Shown here piece by piece: positions 50,616 through 58,595 of a stretch of 64,000 nucleotides of DNA. Position 1 is the stretch's first letter. Each line of letters begins with the position of its first letter. The translations under genes and the position numbers were made by a program. Below the pieces are notes generated by a model, which saw only the letters and a list, made by a program, of their open reading frames with translations, ran no database searches and was not told the DNA's origin. The stretch is from Achromobacter seleniivolatilans (GTDB taxonomy: Bacteria; Pseudomonadota; Gammaproteobacteria; Burkholderiales; Burkholderiaceae_B), in NCBI RefSeq assembly GCF_030864005.1, contig NZ_CP132976.1, positions 6,324,001 to 6,388,000 on the forward strand, read 5' to 3'.

Positions 50616-51557
50616 ATGGAGTTCAAGGACTACTACAGCATTCTCGGGGTAGAGCGGGGGGCGTCTGAGGACGAAATCCGGCGCGCCTATCGCAAACTGG
50701 CCCGCAAATACCATCCCGACGTCAGCAAGGAAAGCGACGCCGAGGTCCGCATGCGGGACGTGAACGAAGCCTATGACGTCCTGCGCGATTCAGAAAAGCG
50801 CCTGGCCTACGACAACCTGGCGGCCGGCGTGTCGCCTGACGGCGGATTCCAGCCTCCACCCGGCTGGGACGAAGGTTTCGAGTTTCATCGCGGCGCGGCT
50901 CCTGGCGACGAAGCGCAATTCAGCGAGTTTTTCTCGTCGTTGTTCGGCGGCCGCGGGCAACGCGGTGGCGCCCGGCAGCAGGATTTTCGCGCCCGGGGGG
51001 ATGACCATCACGCGGCCATCGAAATCGATCTGGAAGATGCGCTCAAAGGCGCCACGCGAGACATCAGCCTGCGGGCGATGCAGATGGATGATCAGGGCCA
51101 TCCTCACATGCAGACTCGTACGCTCAACGTGCGCATTCCTGCTGGTGTCCGGGAAGGGCAGTTCATCCGGCTGGCGGGGCAAGGTATGCCGGGTTATGGC
51201 GGCGGCGAAAGCGGCGACCTCTATCTTGAGGTCCGTTTCAAGCCGCATCCGCACTACCGCGCCGAAGGCCGTGATCTGTACATGACGCTGCCGGTCGCTC
51301 CCTGGGAAGCTGCGCTGGGCGCACAGGTGAATGCGCCCACGCCCGGCGGCACCGTCGAAGTCTCGATCCCGCCAGGATCGGGTAATGGCCGCAAGCTGCG
51401 GCTGCGCGGACGAGGCATACCGGGTGATCCGCCCGGAGATCTCTACCTGGTGCTGGATCTGGTGTTGCCGCCTGCCGATAGTGATGCCGCCCGGGATATT
51501 TACCGCAAGATGCAGCAGGACCTGCCCTTTAACCCACGGCGCCACCTGGGGGTCTGA
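50616..51557 (+). CDS. cbpA: DnaJ-like co-chaperone CbpA
   Basis: A 313-residue co-chaperone of DnaK. The J-domain (1-about 70) is KDYYSILGVERGASEDEIRRAYRKLARKYHPDVSK with the HPD motif, then a Gly/Phe-rich linker, then two DnaJ C-terminal substrate-binding domains, without the zinc-finger region. That makes it CbpA rather than DnaJ. The ATG at 50616 follows AAGGTGAG. It is paired with cbpM three bases downstream. Confidence 0.94.
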   Translation: MEFKDYYSILGVERGASEDEIRRAYRKLARKYHPDVSKESDAEVRMRDVNEAYDVLRDSEKRLAYDNLAAGVSPDGGFQPPPGWDEGFEFHRGAAPGDEAQFSEFFSSLFGGRGQRGGARQQDFRARGDDHHAAIEIDLEDALKGATRDISLRAMQMDDQGHPHMQTRTLNVRIPAGVREGQFIRLAGQGMPGYGGGESGDLYLEVRFKPHPHYRAEGRDLYMTLPVAPWEAALGAQVNAPTPGGTVEVSIPPGSGNGRKLRLRGRGIPGDPPGDLYLVLDLVLPPADSDAARDIYRKMQQDLPFNPRRHLGV

Positions 51558-51559
51558 CC

Positions 51560-51877
51560 ATGAAGAAGCTTGTCATCACCAGCGCCACCGTCGTGGGCAA
51601 AACGCAACCGCTTACTGCGGACGATCTGGCGCGCGCCTGCGGCGCGGAAGTGGAATGGGTAGCCCAACTGGTCGAAGTCGGTATCGTCAACGCCAGCGGC
51701 GGCAGGCCAGCCGAATGGCGGTTTTACAGCGTGGATTTGCAACGCGCGCTGGACGCGAGACGCCTGGAGCACAATTTCGGCGCGGGTCTGGATGCTGTGG
51801 CGTTGATTCTGGATCTGAGTCAGGAAGTGCGGCGCCTGAAAGCGCAATTGCGCGCGCTGGGCGGTTCGGACCACTGA
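51560..51877 (+). CDS. cbpM: Chaperone modulator CbpM
   Basis: A 105-residue MerR-like helical protein that binds the J-domain of CbpA and restrains it. The HTH-like region TADDLARACGAEVEWVAQLVEVGIV and the C-terminal helix LILDLSQEVRRLKAQLRAL fit the family. It directly follows cbpA, the usual arrangement. Confidence 0.9.
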   Translation: MKKLVITSATVVGKTQPLTADDLARACGAEVEWVAQLVEVGIVNASGGRPAEWRFYSVDLQRALDARRLEHNFGAGLDAVALILDLSQEVRRLKAQLRALGGSDH

Positions 51878-51916
51878 CTTGGCGCAGCGGGGGCTCGAAG
51901 GGTTTCTGTAAACTGA

Positions 51917-52666
51917 ATGCTTGCCGTAAACCACGAACAAGCGAATAGCATCTTGGAGACTTCTTCCCCCCGCATGCCTGCCCCGTTGGGCAGCGCGCGG
52001 ATCGATGGCCTGAAATCCTGTCTGCCCGTCATGATCGGCTACTTTCCAGTAGCCGTGACGTTTGGCATCGCAGGTATTGCAGCCGGTCTGACGCCGGTGC
52101 AAGTGATCCTGATTTCGGTGCTGGTCTATGCCGGCGCCAGCCAGTTCTTGCTGCTGGCCTCGATCAAGGCTGGTACGCCTTGGCTGTGGGTAGTGGCCTT
52201 GTGCTCGCTGCTCAATGCCCGGCACCTGCTCTATGGCCCGTTGCTGTCGCGCTTTCTGCCCGCGGGGCTGCGTGATCGCCTGAAGGTCGCATTTCTATTG
52301 ACGGACGAGGTCTTCGCCACGGCATTCAACCGTCTGCAAAATGTGAACCCGGCGCGCCGCCAGGGCTGGATGATTGCGCTGGGGCTGGGCGCCTGGCTGA
52401 CCTGGATTGCCGGCACCGCCGTTGGCGTGTATGCGGGCGACGGGCTGGAACGGCACTATCCGATGTTGTCGCAAGTCATGCGCTTTGCGCTGCCTGCGCT
52501 GTTCATGGCGCTGGTCTGCCAAAGCGCCAAACGCGGCATGGGCTTGCCCATTGTGGCGGCGGTCGCCGGAGCAGGTGTGGTGGCCGCAATGGGTCACACC
52601 AGTCTGGCGATTTTGACAGGGGCTGTCATCGGCTGTGCTGCGTATCGGCTGAGGAGAAACCCATGA
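51917..52666 (+). CDS. azlC: AzlC-family branched-chain amino acid exporter, large subunit
   Basis: A 249-residue inner-membrane protein with about six helices. GYFPVAVTFGIAGIAAGLTP and VYAGASQFLLLASIKAG, then LLNARHLLYGPLLSRFLP, are the AzlC signatures. With AzlD it should export branched-chain amino acids or analogues. The start is uncertain: ATG 51917 has no good ribosome site, while TTG 51953 or ATG 51974 would shorten the polar N-terminus. It overlaps azlD (ATGA). Confidence 0.92.
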   Translation: MLAVNHEQANSILETSSPRMPAPLGSARIDGLKSCLPVMIGYFPVAVTFGIAGIAAGLTPVQVILISVLVYAGASQFLLLASIKAGTPWLWVVALCSLLNARHLLYGPLLSRFLPAGLRDRLKVAFLLTDEVFATAFNRLQNVNPARRQGWMIALGLGAWLTWIAGTAVGVYAGDGLERHYPMLSQVMRFALPALFMALVCQSAKRGMGLPIVAAVAGAGVVAAMGHTSLAILTGAVIGCAAYRLRRNP

Positions 52667-53010
52667 ATGCCAGCGGGTTGGAGTTCTGGGGGGCGGTGAT
52701 CGCCATGGCCGTCATTACTTACCTGACACGCGCGCTGCCATTCATGCTGTCCGAGCGCAGCCGCCTGTTACGGCATCTGTCGCGTGAAGGGTCGGCGCTG
52801 GCCGCCCTGGGGCCGAGTCTGCTGGCGGGTATTGCAGCGGCCGTCATCGTGCCGGATCTGCTGGCGGCCGGTGACCAGGCCGCGCACCTTGCTCCATATG
52901 TGGGCGGTTTGGTTGTGACTGGCGTGGCGGCCAGGCTGGTCAGCAACACGGGTGTCGCGGTGTTGCTGGGCATGGCTGGATACGGGGTGTTGCTGGCCTT
53001 GGCTGCATAA
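52663..53010 (+). CDS. azlD: AzlD-family branched-chain amino acid exporter, small subunit
   Basis: A 115-residue protein with three or four helices, including VIAMAVITYLTRALPFML near the start, the family landmark. It is the small partner of AzlC, translationally coupled by ATGA. Confidence 0.92.
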   Translation: MNASGLEFWGAVIAMAVITYLTRALPFMLSERSRLLRHLSREGSALAALGPSLLAGIAAAVIVPDLLAAGDQAAHLAPYVGGLVVTGVAARLVSNTGVAVLLGMAGYGVLLALAA

Positions 53011-53052
53011 GGGCTGGCAGGCAAAATGATCGGACTCCCAAGGAGACCGATC

Positions 53053-53667
53053 ATGCTTACGCTCTACCACGCGCCGCGATCGCGGTCGTTCAGGGTCCTG
53101 TGGTTGCTTGAGGAACTGGGCGTGCCGTATGACACCGAAATGGTGGCCATTCGCGGTACCGACAGCACGGGCCATATGCCCTCGGACTACATTGACATCC
53201 ATCCGCACCGCAAGGTGCCGGCCTTGGTACACGACGGCGTGCCCATCTTTGAAACCCCCGCGATTGTGCTGTACCTGACGGATTTGTTTCCCGAGTCGGG
53301 CCTGGGGCCGCTCGTGGGCGACGCAAAACGCGGCCCCTATCTGACCTGGCTGTCGTACTCAACCGGGGTATTCGAACCGGCCATGGCCGAGCGGGCGTTC
53401 AAGACCCCGCATCCGAGCAGCGCGTTAGGGTGGGGACCTGCCGACGAGGTCGAGCAGGTGCTGACCCGGGTTTTACAGGCGCGTCCCTACTTTCTGGGCG
53501 ACACGTTTTCCGCGGTGGATATTGTGCTGGGCGGATCGCTGCAATACATGATGCAGGTCAAGGTCATCCCCGAGTCGCCGGTATTCAGCGCCTATGTGGA
53601 ACGGCTGGGCAACCGCCCGGCCATGCATCGGGCTTTGCAGCGGGACGGAGATATCGAAGAATCTTGA
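53053..53667 (+). CDS. Glutathione S-transferase
   Basis: A 204-residue GST. The N-domain is LTLYHAPRSRSFRVLWLLEELGVPY with Ser at the glutathione-activating position, plus HRKVPALVHDGVPIFETPAIVLYL. The helical C-domain contains FLGDTFSAVDIVLGGSLQYMM. It starts at 53053 after AGGAGACCG. The detoxified substrate is unknown. Confidence 0.88.
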   Translation: MLTLYHAPRSRSFRVLWLLEELGVPYDTEMVAIRGTDSTGHMPSDYIDIHPHRKVPALVHDGVPIFETPAIVLYLTDLFPESGLGPLVGDAKRGPYLTWLSYSTGVFEPAMAERAFKTPHPSSALGWGPADEVEQVLTRVLQARPYFLGDTFSAVDIVLGGSLQYMMQVKVIPESPVFSAYVERLGNRPAMHRALQRDGDIEES

Positions 53668-53689
53668 CGCGCCCCCGCCGTGGCGGGGT

Positions 53690-54340
53690 TCAGCCCTTGA
53701 TGCGTGCGCGCAAGTCCGCTTGCCACTGCGCGGGGCGGCCCAGGAAGCGGCTGGGTTCCAGCAGGGTGTAGGCGCCCCCGCGTTCGAGGGCCAGCGTGGG
53801 GAAACCGGTGCCGCCCACTTGAGCCAGCAGTTGGCGGCTGGCAGCGATATGCTCGGCCGTGGCGGCACCTGATGCGGCAGCATACGCGGCGGCAAAGGCA
53901 TCCGGGTCCAGGCCGATTTCTGCGGCCAGCGTGTGTAGGACGGCCGGGTCGGCAATACGCAGTCCCTCTACATAATGGGCGCGCTGAACACGGTGCAAAA
54001 GCGCTAGTCCGCGCCCGTCCAGTGTCTGGGCGGCCAGAATCGCGGTGATCGGCGGTTCCGAGTCGAAGACCGCTCCGGCATCGCGTAGCAGTCCGTCAAA
54101 ATAGTCTTTGCCAAAGGTCTGGCCGGTCAGGCCGGCGATGCGCTCGTCATGCGGCATGACATAGCGGCGCAGCGCATCGGTCACGGGTTGACGATTGGAA
54201 CCCGCCATCATCCCGCCGCCATGGGGCACGATGTTCAAACCAGCAATGCTGCGGGCGGCCTCGATCAGCGGCGCGGCGCCATAGCACCAGCCGCAAAGCG
54301 GGTCGTAGATGTAATGCAGGGTGGAAGTTTCGGTAGCCAT
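53690..54340 (-). CDS. DsbA-family thioredoxin-fold protein
   Basis: A 216-residue protein with active-site CGWC (C16, C19 in YDPLCGWCYGAAP) close to the N-terminus. There is no signal peptide, so it is cytoplasmic, FrnE/2-hydroxychromene-isomerase-like rather than a periplasmic DsbA. The cis-Pro loop GGTGFPTLAL is visible late in the sequence. It starts at 54340 (MATETSTLHY). The role may be redox isomerisation or reduction; not assignable. Confidence 0.85.
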   Translation of the reverse strand: MATETSTLHYIYDPLCGWCYGAAPLIEAARSIAGLNIVPHGGGMMAGSNRQPVTDALRRYVMPHDERIAGLTGQTFGKDYFDGLLRDAGAVFDSEPPITAILAAQTLDGRGLALLHRVQRAHYVEGLRIADPAVLHTLAAEIGLDPDAFAAAYAAASGAATAEHIAASRQLLAQVGGTGFPTLALERGGAYTLLEPSRFLGRPAQWQADLRARIKG

Positions 54341-54404
54341 GGCGTCATGGTAGACGCGGGCCGGGGGAGGAAACAGCCTGGCGCGGTTGCCAGAGTGTTG
54401 CACA

Positions 54405-54429
54405 GGCCGTGCAGATTGCCTGCACGGCC
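54405..54429 (-). other. Hairpin downstream of the Pit transporter gene
   Basis: A perfect 10-bp stem GGCCGTGCAG / CTGCACGGCC with a 5-base loop, eight bases after the transporter stop on the minus strand. No T-run follows, so it is either a Rho-assisted terminator or a 3' stabiliser. Confidence 0.55.
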
Positions 54430-54437
54430 CGGTATCA

Positions 54438-55913
54438 CTAGCCGACGATCTGCACGCCAACCCAGAACAGACCCGCCGCAAGTCCCATCGACGCGGGCAG
54501 TGTCAGCACCCAGGCCAGCAGAATGTTGCGCACCGTGTTGCCCTGCAATCCGGTCTTGTTGGCGATCATCGTGCCGGCCACGCCCGACGACAGTACGTGG
54601 GTGGTCGACACTGGCAGGCTGAACACGTTGGCCAGGCCGATCGCAGCAACGGCCGTCACCTGCGCAGACATGCCTTGCGCATAGGTCATGCCTTGCTTGC
54701 CGATCTTCTCTCCCACGGTCAGCACCACGCGGCGCCAGCCAACCATGGTGCCCGCGCCCAGTGCCAGCGCCACGGCCACGATCACCCAAAAGGGCGCGTA
54801 TTCGGTGGTGGCGGTCAGGTCGGCGCGCAAGCGTTGCAGGTCGGCGCGCTCGCGGGCGGGCAGCCCTTCAATGCGCGACACTTTCTTGGCCGTATCGTCC
54901 AGGCACAACAGGTAGCGGCGCACGTCGATGCGTTTTTGGGGGGACAGGTCGGCGTAGTTGCTGACGCCATGCAGATCGGTTTGCAGCGCCGTAATGGTCG
55001 GCACTGTCAGTTCCGGGTCGCAGCGGAAGTTGGCGGGCAGTTCGGTCAGGGCGTCGGCCCGCTTGAGTGCCAGGAAGTCGCCCAGCATCGCTTCGTTGCG
55101 CTGATAGAAAACGTTCAGGTGATTCGCGGCGTCGCGGGTACGTTCGATCTGATACGTGGTGCTGGTGGTGTCCAGCACGAAGTTCGCCGGCACGATGCCG
55201 ATCAGCACCAGCATGATCAGGCCAATACCCTTCTGGCCGTCGTTCGATCCGTGCACAAAACTCACGCCCATGGCGGACAGCACCAGCACCAGGCGGTTCC
55301 AGAACGGCGGGTGTTTCTTGTTGTCGATTGCGCGGCGCTGATCAGGCGTCTTGTGCATTTTGGACAATGGCAGCCAGCGCTTAAGCAGCAACAGCAAGCC
55401 GCCCGCCACAAAGAAACCCGCCACGGGTGAGGCCACGAGCGACAGCCCGATATCGATGGCTTTACCCCAGTTGACGCCGTCCGCCAGCGGCAGATCGGTG
55501 ATCAGCGCGTTGGCCAGACCTACGCCCAGGATCGAGCCGATCAACGTGTGCGAGCTGGATGCGGGGATACCGAAATACCAGGTTCCCAGGTTCCAGGTGA
55601 TGGCTGCGGCCAGCATCGCGAACACCATGGCCAGCCCGCGGCCGGTATCCACATTGATCAGCAACTCCACCGGCAGCAGGTGCACGATGGCATAGGCCAC
55701 CCCCACACCGCCCAGCAGCACGCCAAGGAAATTGAAAATGCCCGACAGCACCACTGCCAGATGCGGCGGCATCGCCTTGGTGTAAATGACCGTCGCCACG
55801 GCATTCGCCGTGTCATGAAAGCCGTTGATGAATTCAAAGGCCAGGACGAATGTCAGGGCCAGAACAAGACTGAGGCCGACCCAGAGATCTAGGCCGTGGA
55901 AGAGGTCGAACAT
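54438..55913 (-). CDS. pit: Low-affinity inorganic phosphate transporter (PiT family)
   Basis: A 491-residue inner-membrane symporter. The family repeats are seen twice: FEFINGFHDTANAVATVI near the N-terminus and SFVHGSNDGQKGIGLIMLVL in the middle. Also GIPASSSHTLIGSILGVGLAN and the C-terminal SLPVSTTHVLSSGVAGTM. A cytoplasmic loop of about 130 residues lies between. It provides constitutive phosphate uptake. The phosphonate genes at 61-64 kb are the complementary starvation system. Confidence 0.93.
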   Translation of the reverse strand: MFDLFHGLDLWVGLSLVLALTFVLAFEFINGFHDTANAVATVIYTKAMPPHLAVVLSGIFNFLGVLLGGVGVAYAIVHLLPVELLINVDTGRGLAMVFAMLAAAITWNLGTWYFGIPASSSHTLIGSILGVGLANALITDLPLADGVNWGKAIDIGLSLVASPVAGFFVAGGLLLLLKRWLPLSKMHKTPDQRRAIDNKKHPPFWNRLVLVLSAMGVSFVHGSNDGQKGIGLIMLVLIGIVPANFVLDTTSTTYQIERTRDAANHLNVFYQRNEAMLGDFLALKRADALTELPANFRCDPELTVPTITALQTDLHGVSNYADLSPQKRIDVRRYLLCLDDTAKKVSRIEGLPARERADLQRLRADLTATTEYAPFWVIVAVALALGAGTMVGWRRVVLTVGEKIGKQGMTYAQGMSAQVTAVAAIGLANVFSLPVSTTHVLSSGVAGTMIANKTGLQGNTVRNILLAWVLTLPASMGLAAGLFWVGVQIVG

Positions 55914-56012
55914 GGAGGCGGGGGGGCATGGTTCCGGCGAGAGGAGCCGATTATTGCAGATTTGTGACCCGTCACTGGTTGCGTGGGGAAACTAATTTCC
56001 CCTGCCGCCCGC

Positions 56013-56138
56013 TCAGAACTTTGAATATTGGAACTCGATCTCCATCGGTTTGCCCAGATTGGCCGACGTGTCGGCCTGGATCATCATCACGGCCAGGACG
56101 CCCAGGTACAGCAGGCATAACCACAGCGTTCTCTTCAT
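56013..56138 (-). CDS. 41-residue membrane microprotein, DltX-like candidate
   Basis: A 41-codon gene whose ATG overlaps the dltD stop (ATGA, 56138-56135). Residues 4-20 form one hydrophobic helix (TLWLCLLYLGVLAVMMI), followed by a 21-residue polar tail ending FQYSKF. Gram-positive DltX proteins are about 50 residues, single-pass, and end in a conserved FIYNEF-like motif whose Tyr is three residues before the end. Here Tyr38 is also three residues before the terminal Phe. The overlap with dltD supports a real gene. A DltX role is inference: dltA, dltB and dltC are not in the window. Confidence 0.65.
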   Translation of the reverse strand: MKRTLWLCLLYLGVLAVMMIQADTSANLGKPMEIEFQYSKF

Positions 56139-57259
56139 GGGCGGAATACCTCGGCGATTCTTTGATTAACGCGCAGCCACCCCAGTTCGCCCAAATGCTG
56201 AACGTCGCGCAGCATGCCGATCTCGAATGGCGCGCTATACATGTCCATGCACTGCATGGCGTAGCGCTGGCATAGCGCCGCGACCTGCTGCTGCACCGGT
56301 TCGAAGCGGGCCAGGTCCTTGAACACCATGGGGTGCAGCGGCTGCATCACGAACAGCGCCTGCACATGGTGCTGGTGCAGCAGGGCCATCAGGGCGGTGA
56401 GTTCGCGCAGTTCATCACGGCCGGTCAGGGGTTGCGGCAGATAGGCGGTCTTGCCGCCTTCGGGAATGGCGCGCAGGTATTTGTTGAAAAATTCGTCCCG
56501 CACGGCGTAACGGTTGCCCGTCATCAGGCTTTGTTCGGCGGATTGGGCCTGATTAGCCAGCTCATCCCAGTCCACAACCCGCGCGGCGGCGGCTGGCCCC
56601 TCGCGTTCGCGTTCGGGGGCGGTCGCGGCATAGGCGGGCGCCCACAAGTCAACCAGGCGCTGCCGGAACACATAGGCTTGCTCGCCAATCATCGACCAGA
56701 TGACGCTGGCGTCGCCCTTGTCATTCAGCCAGCGGGTCAATTCCGCCCGGCCCTCGGGTTGCTTGAGCAGACGCGGCAGCAACGGATTGGCGTGTTCCTT
56801 GAATTCATCCGCGCCCAGCCCGCCATCCCCATCGAACCAGCCGGGCGACAGCATGACAACTACGCGCGAAGCCGGGGACAGATCTTCGGCTAGCGCAGCC
56901 AGCACCAGTTGCATGCCCAGCGACTGGAATCCGGAATGCCCATACGCCAGCACAGGCATTTGCAGCTCGTCGGCCAGATATCGATAGGGCACGAAACGCA
57001 GATCGTTGCTGGTGAGTTCGGACGACCCCAGGATGACAAGCCTGTCCCCCGTGCGCAGCGCCTGGCTCATGCGAGACAGGTTACGGGTCTGCTCGTCCAG
57101 CGTATTGCCTAGATTGGGGATGTAAATACCGGGCGCTGCCGCAGGGACGGTTTCCGTTTTCAAAGCCAGGGAGTGCCAGGCGCCCCATCCCGCAGCCGCA
57201 GCGGCGGACAGGGCCAGCGCCGCAGCCAGCGCGTGCTGCCTTAGGGTGCGAGAGAACAT
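56135..57259 (-). CDS. dltD: DltD-like protein (D-alanyl transfer, SGNH-type)
   Basis: A 374-residue protein anchored by one N-terminal helix (about 8-30), with the rest extracytoplasmic. DltD motifs: LVILGSSELTS (catalytic Ser79/80), GHSGFQSLGMQL, LSPGWF and, near the end, RDVQHLGELGW with Asp352 and His355 spaced as in the DltD catalytic set. In Gram-positives DltD hands D-alanine to teichoic acid; in Bordetella-type bacteria dlt genes modify an unknown envelope polymer. No dltA/B/C is adjacent, which is unusual. It overlaps the microprotein gene. Confidence 0.82.
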   Translation of the reverse strand: MFSRTLRQHALAAALALSAAAAAGWGAWHSLALKTETVPAAAPGIYIPNLGNTLDEQTRNLSRMSQALRTGDRLVILGSSELTSNDLRFVPYRYLADELQMPVLAYGHSGFQSLGMQLVLAALAEDLSPASRVVVMLSPGWFDGDGGLGADEFKEHANPLLPRLLKQPEGRAELTRWLNDKGDASVIWSMIGEQAYVFRQRLVDLWAPAYAATAPEREREGPAAAARVVDWDELANQAQSAEQSLMTGNRYAVRDEFFNKYLRAIPEGGKTAYLPQPLTGRDELRELTALMALLHQHHVQALFVMQPLHPMVFKDLARFEPVQQQVAALCQRYAMQCMDMYSAPFEIGMLRDVQHLGELGWLRVNQRIAEVFRP

Positions 57260-57559
57260 ATTGGGAGCGAAAGCGGGCTGCGCAGGGGAGAGTGAATTAG
57301 GTTGTTAGCGAATGTTATCCAGCGCGCATGACCGCAACAAGTCCGGAAAAGTGGGGTCACGGCGGATTCTCCTTTTTGCGACATTGCGCGCATGGCCGGC
57401 GGTCAACTTCGTGCGGATTCCCATTGGGAAAGAATGCGATAGCATCGAAGTCGCGCGCTTATTCTGGATTTCCATGATTGACCGCGCCATCCTCCGTCCG
57501 CTGTATGCCGCGATCCGTGGCCGTACCGTGACGCCGCCTCTACTGAATAAAGCTGCCCT
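57260..57559. other. Spacer between divergent dltD and mogA
   Basis: 300 bases that must carry both promoters. No clear -35/-10 pair is recognised. A short open frame (57474-57563, 29 codons, plus strand) ends with TGA overlapping the mogA ATG. Its codon third-position GC is lower than the neighbours', so I do not call it a gene. Confidence 0.4.
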
Positions 57560-58192
57560 ATGACCGCCATCACACGAATCACCCGCTGCGACCCCGACGA
57601 TTTGATCATCGGGCTGGTGTCCGTCTCGGATCGCGCTTCCGCCGGGACGTATCAGGACCAGGGCCTGCCCGCGTTGCGCGAATGGCTGGGCAACGCCCTG
57701 ATTTCGCCGTGGCAGGCGGTGGATCGTCTGATTCCTGACGAGCCCGCTCGCATTTCTGAAGCCTTGATTGAACTGGTGGATGGCTATGGCTGTGATCTGG
57801 TTTTGACCACCGGGGGCACCGGCCCGGCCCGGCGCGATGTGACCCCCGAAGCCACGCTGGCGGTCGGGACCAAGGAAATGCCAGGTTTTGGCGAACAAAT
57901 GCGCCAGATCAGCCTGCGTTTTGTGCCCACTGCCATTCTGTCCCGCCAGGTGGCGGTTATCCGCGAAACGCCCTCGCATGCGGCCTTGATCGTGAACCTT
58001 CCGGGCCAGCCCAAGTCCATACGCGAGACCCTGGAAGGGCTGAAGGGTGAAGACGGCACCGTGCTGGTGCCGGGTATTTTTGCCGCCATTCCCTATTGCA
58101 TCGACCTGATCGGTGGCCCGTATGCGCAAACCCGTGCGGAAATCATCGACGCTTTCCGTCCCAAATCGGCCCGCCGAGCGGTCCAGTCCTGA
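57560..58192 (+). CDS. mogA: Molybdopterin adenylyltransferase
   Basis: A 210-residue enzyme that adenylylates molybdopterin before metal insertion. IGLVSVSDRASAGTYQDQGLPAL at the start and LVLTTGGTGPARRDVTPEATLAV are the MogA/MoaB signature, and LPGQPKSIRETLEGL lies near the C-terminus. The size is close to E. coli MogA. No other molybdenum cofactor genes are adjacent. Confidence 0.94.
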   Translation: MTAITRITRCDPDDLIIGLVSVSDRASAGTYQDQGLPALREWLGNALISPWQAVDRLIPDEPARISEALIELVDGYGCDLVLTTGGTGPARRDVTPEATLAVGTKEMPGFGEQMRQISLRFVPTAILSRQVAVIRETPSHAALIVNLPGQPKSIRETLEGLKGEDGTVLVPGIFAAIPYCIDLIGGPYAQTRAEIIDAFRPKSARRAVQS

Positions 58193-58256
58193 CCGACGCC
58201 TGCGTTATAGTTTTGGCCGTCCCTGTTAATCCCTATTGCTTGAGAGTCTGCCCGTC

Positions 58257-58595
58257 ATGAAGGTTCGCATCGCTCTGTCCCTTACCGTCCTGGCCGCGCT
58301 GTCGGCCTGCGCCAACGTCAAAGACGTGCGCGATCGCGACCCCGTCTTCTATTCATCGACGCAGCGTACGCCCGAGGACTACACCGCCTGCGTCGCCAGC
58401 GCCTGGAAGGACCTGGGCATCAAATTCCAGCAAAAAGCGGTACGTAACGGCTTTGAGCTGATTCAGGAAGACAGCTTGGGGGTCGAGGCTGTGCTGACGA
58501 CCACGCACTGGAAGGGCAAGACCGAAACGCGTCTGTCCACGCGTATCGCCCGCCGCGACCAATCCATTATTGAACCGGCAAACCTGTGCCTGTAA
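58257..58595 (+). CDS. Small lipoprotein of unknown function
   Basis: A 112-residue protein with a type II signal peptide: a basic start MKVRIAL, a hydrophobic core and lipobox LAALSAC with Cys21. The mature part has two more Cys (TACVAS and the C-terminal NLCL) that may pair. The residue after the lipid Cys is Ala, which favours sorting to the outer membrane. Its 3' end overlaps the start of the M23 peptidase gene, so the two are coupled and may act together at the cell wall. I do not recognise the family. Confidence 0.75.
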   Translation: MKVRIALSLTVLAALSACANVKDVRDRDPVFYSSTQRTPEDYTACVASAWKDLGIKFQQKAVRNGFELIQEDSLGVEAVLTTTHWKGKTETRLSTRIARRDQSIIEPANLCL

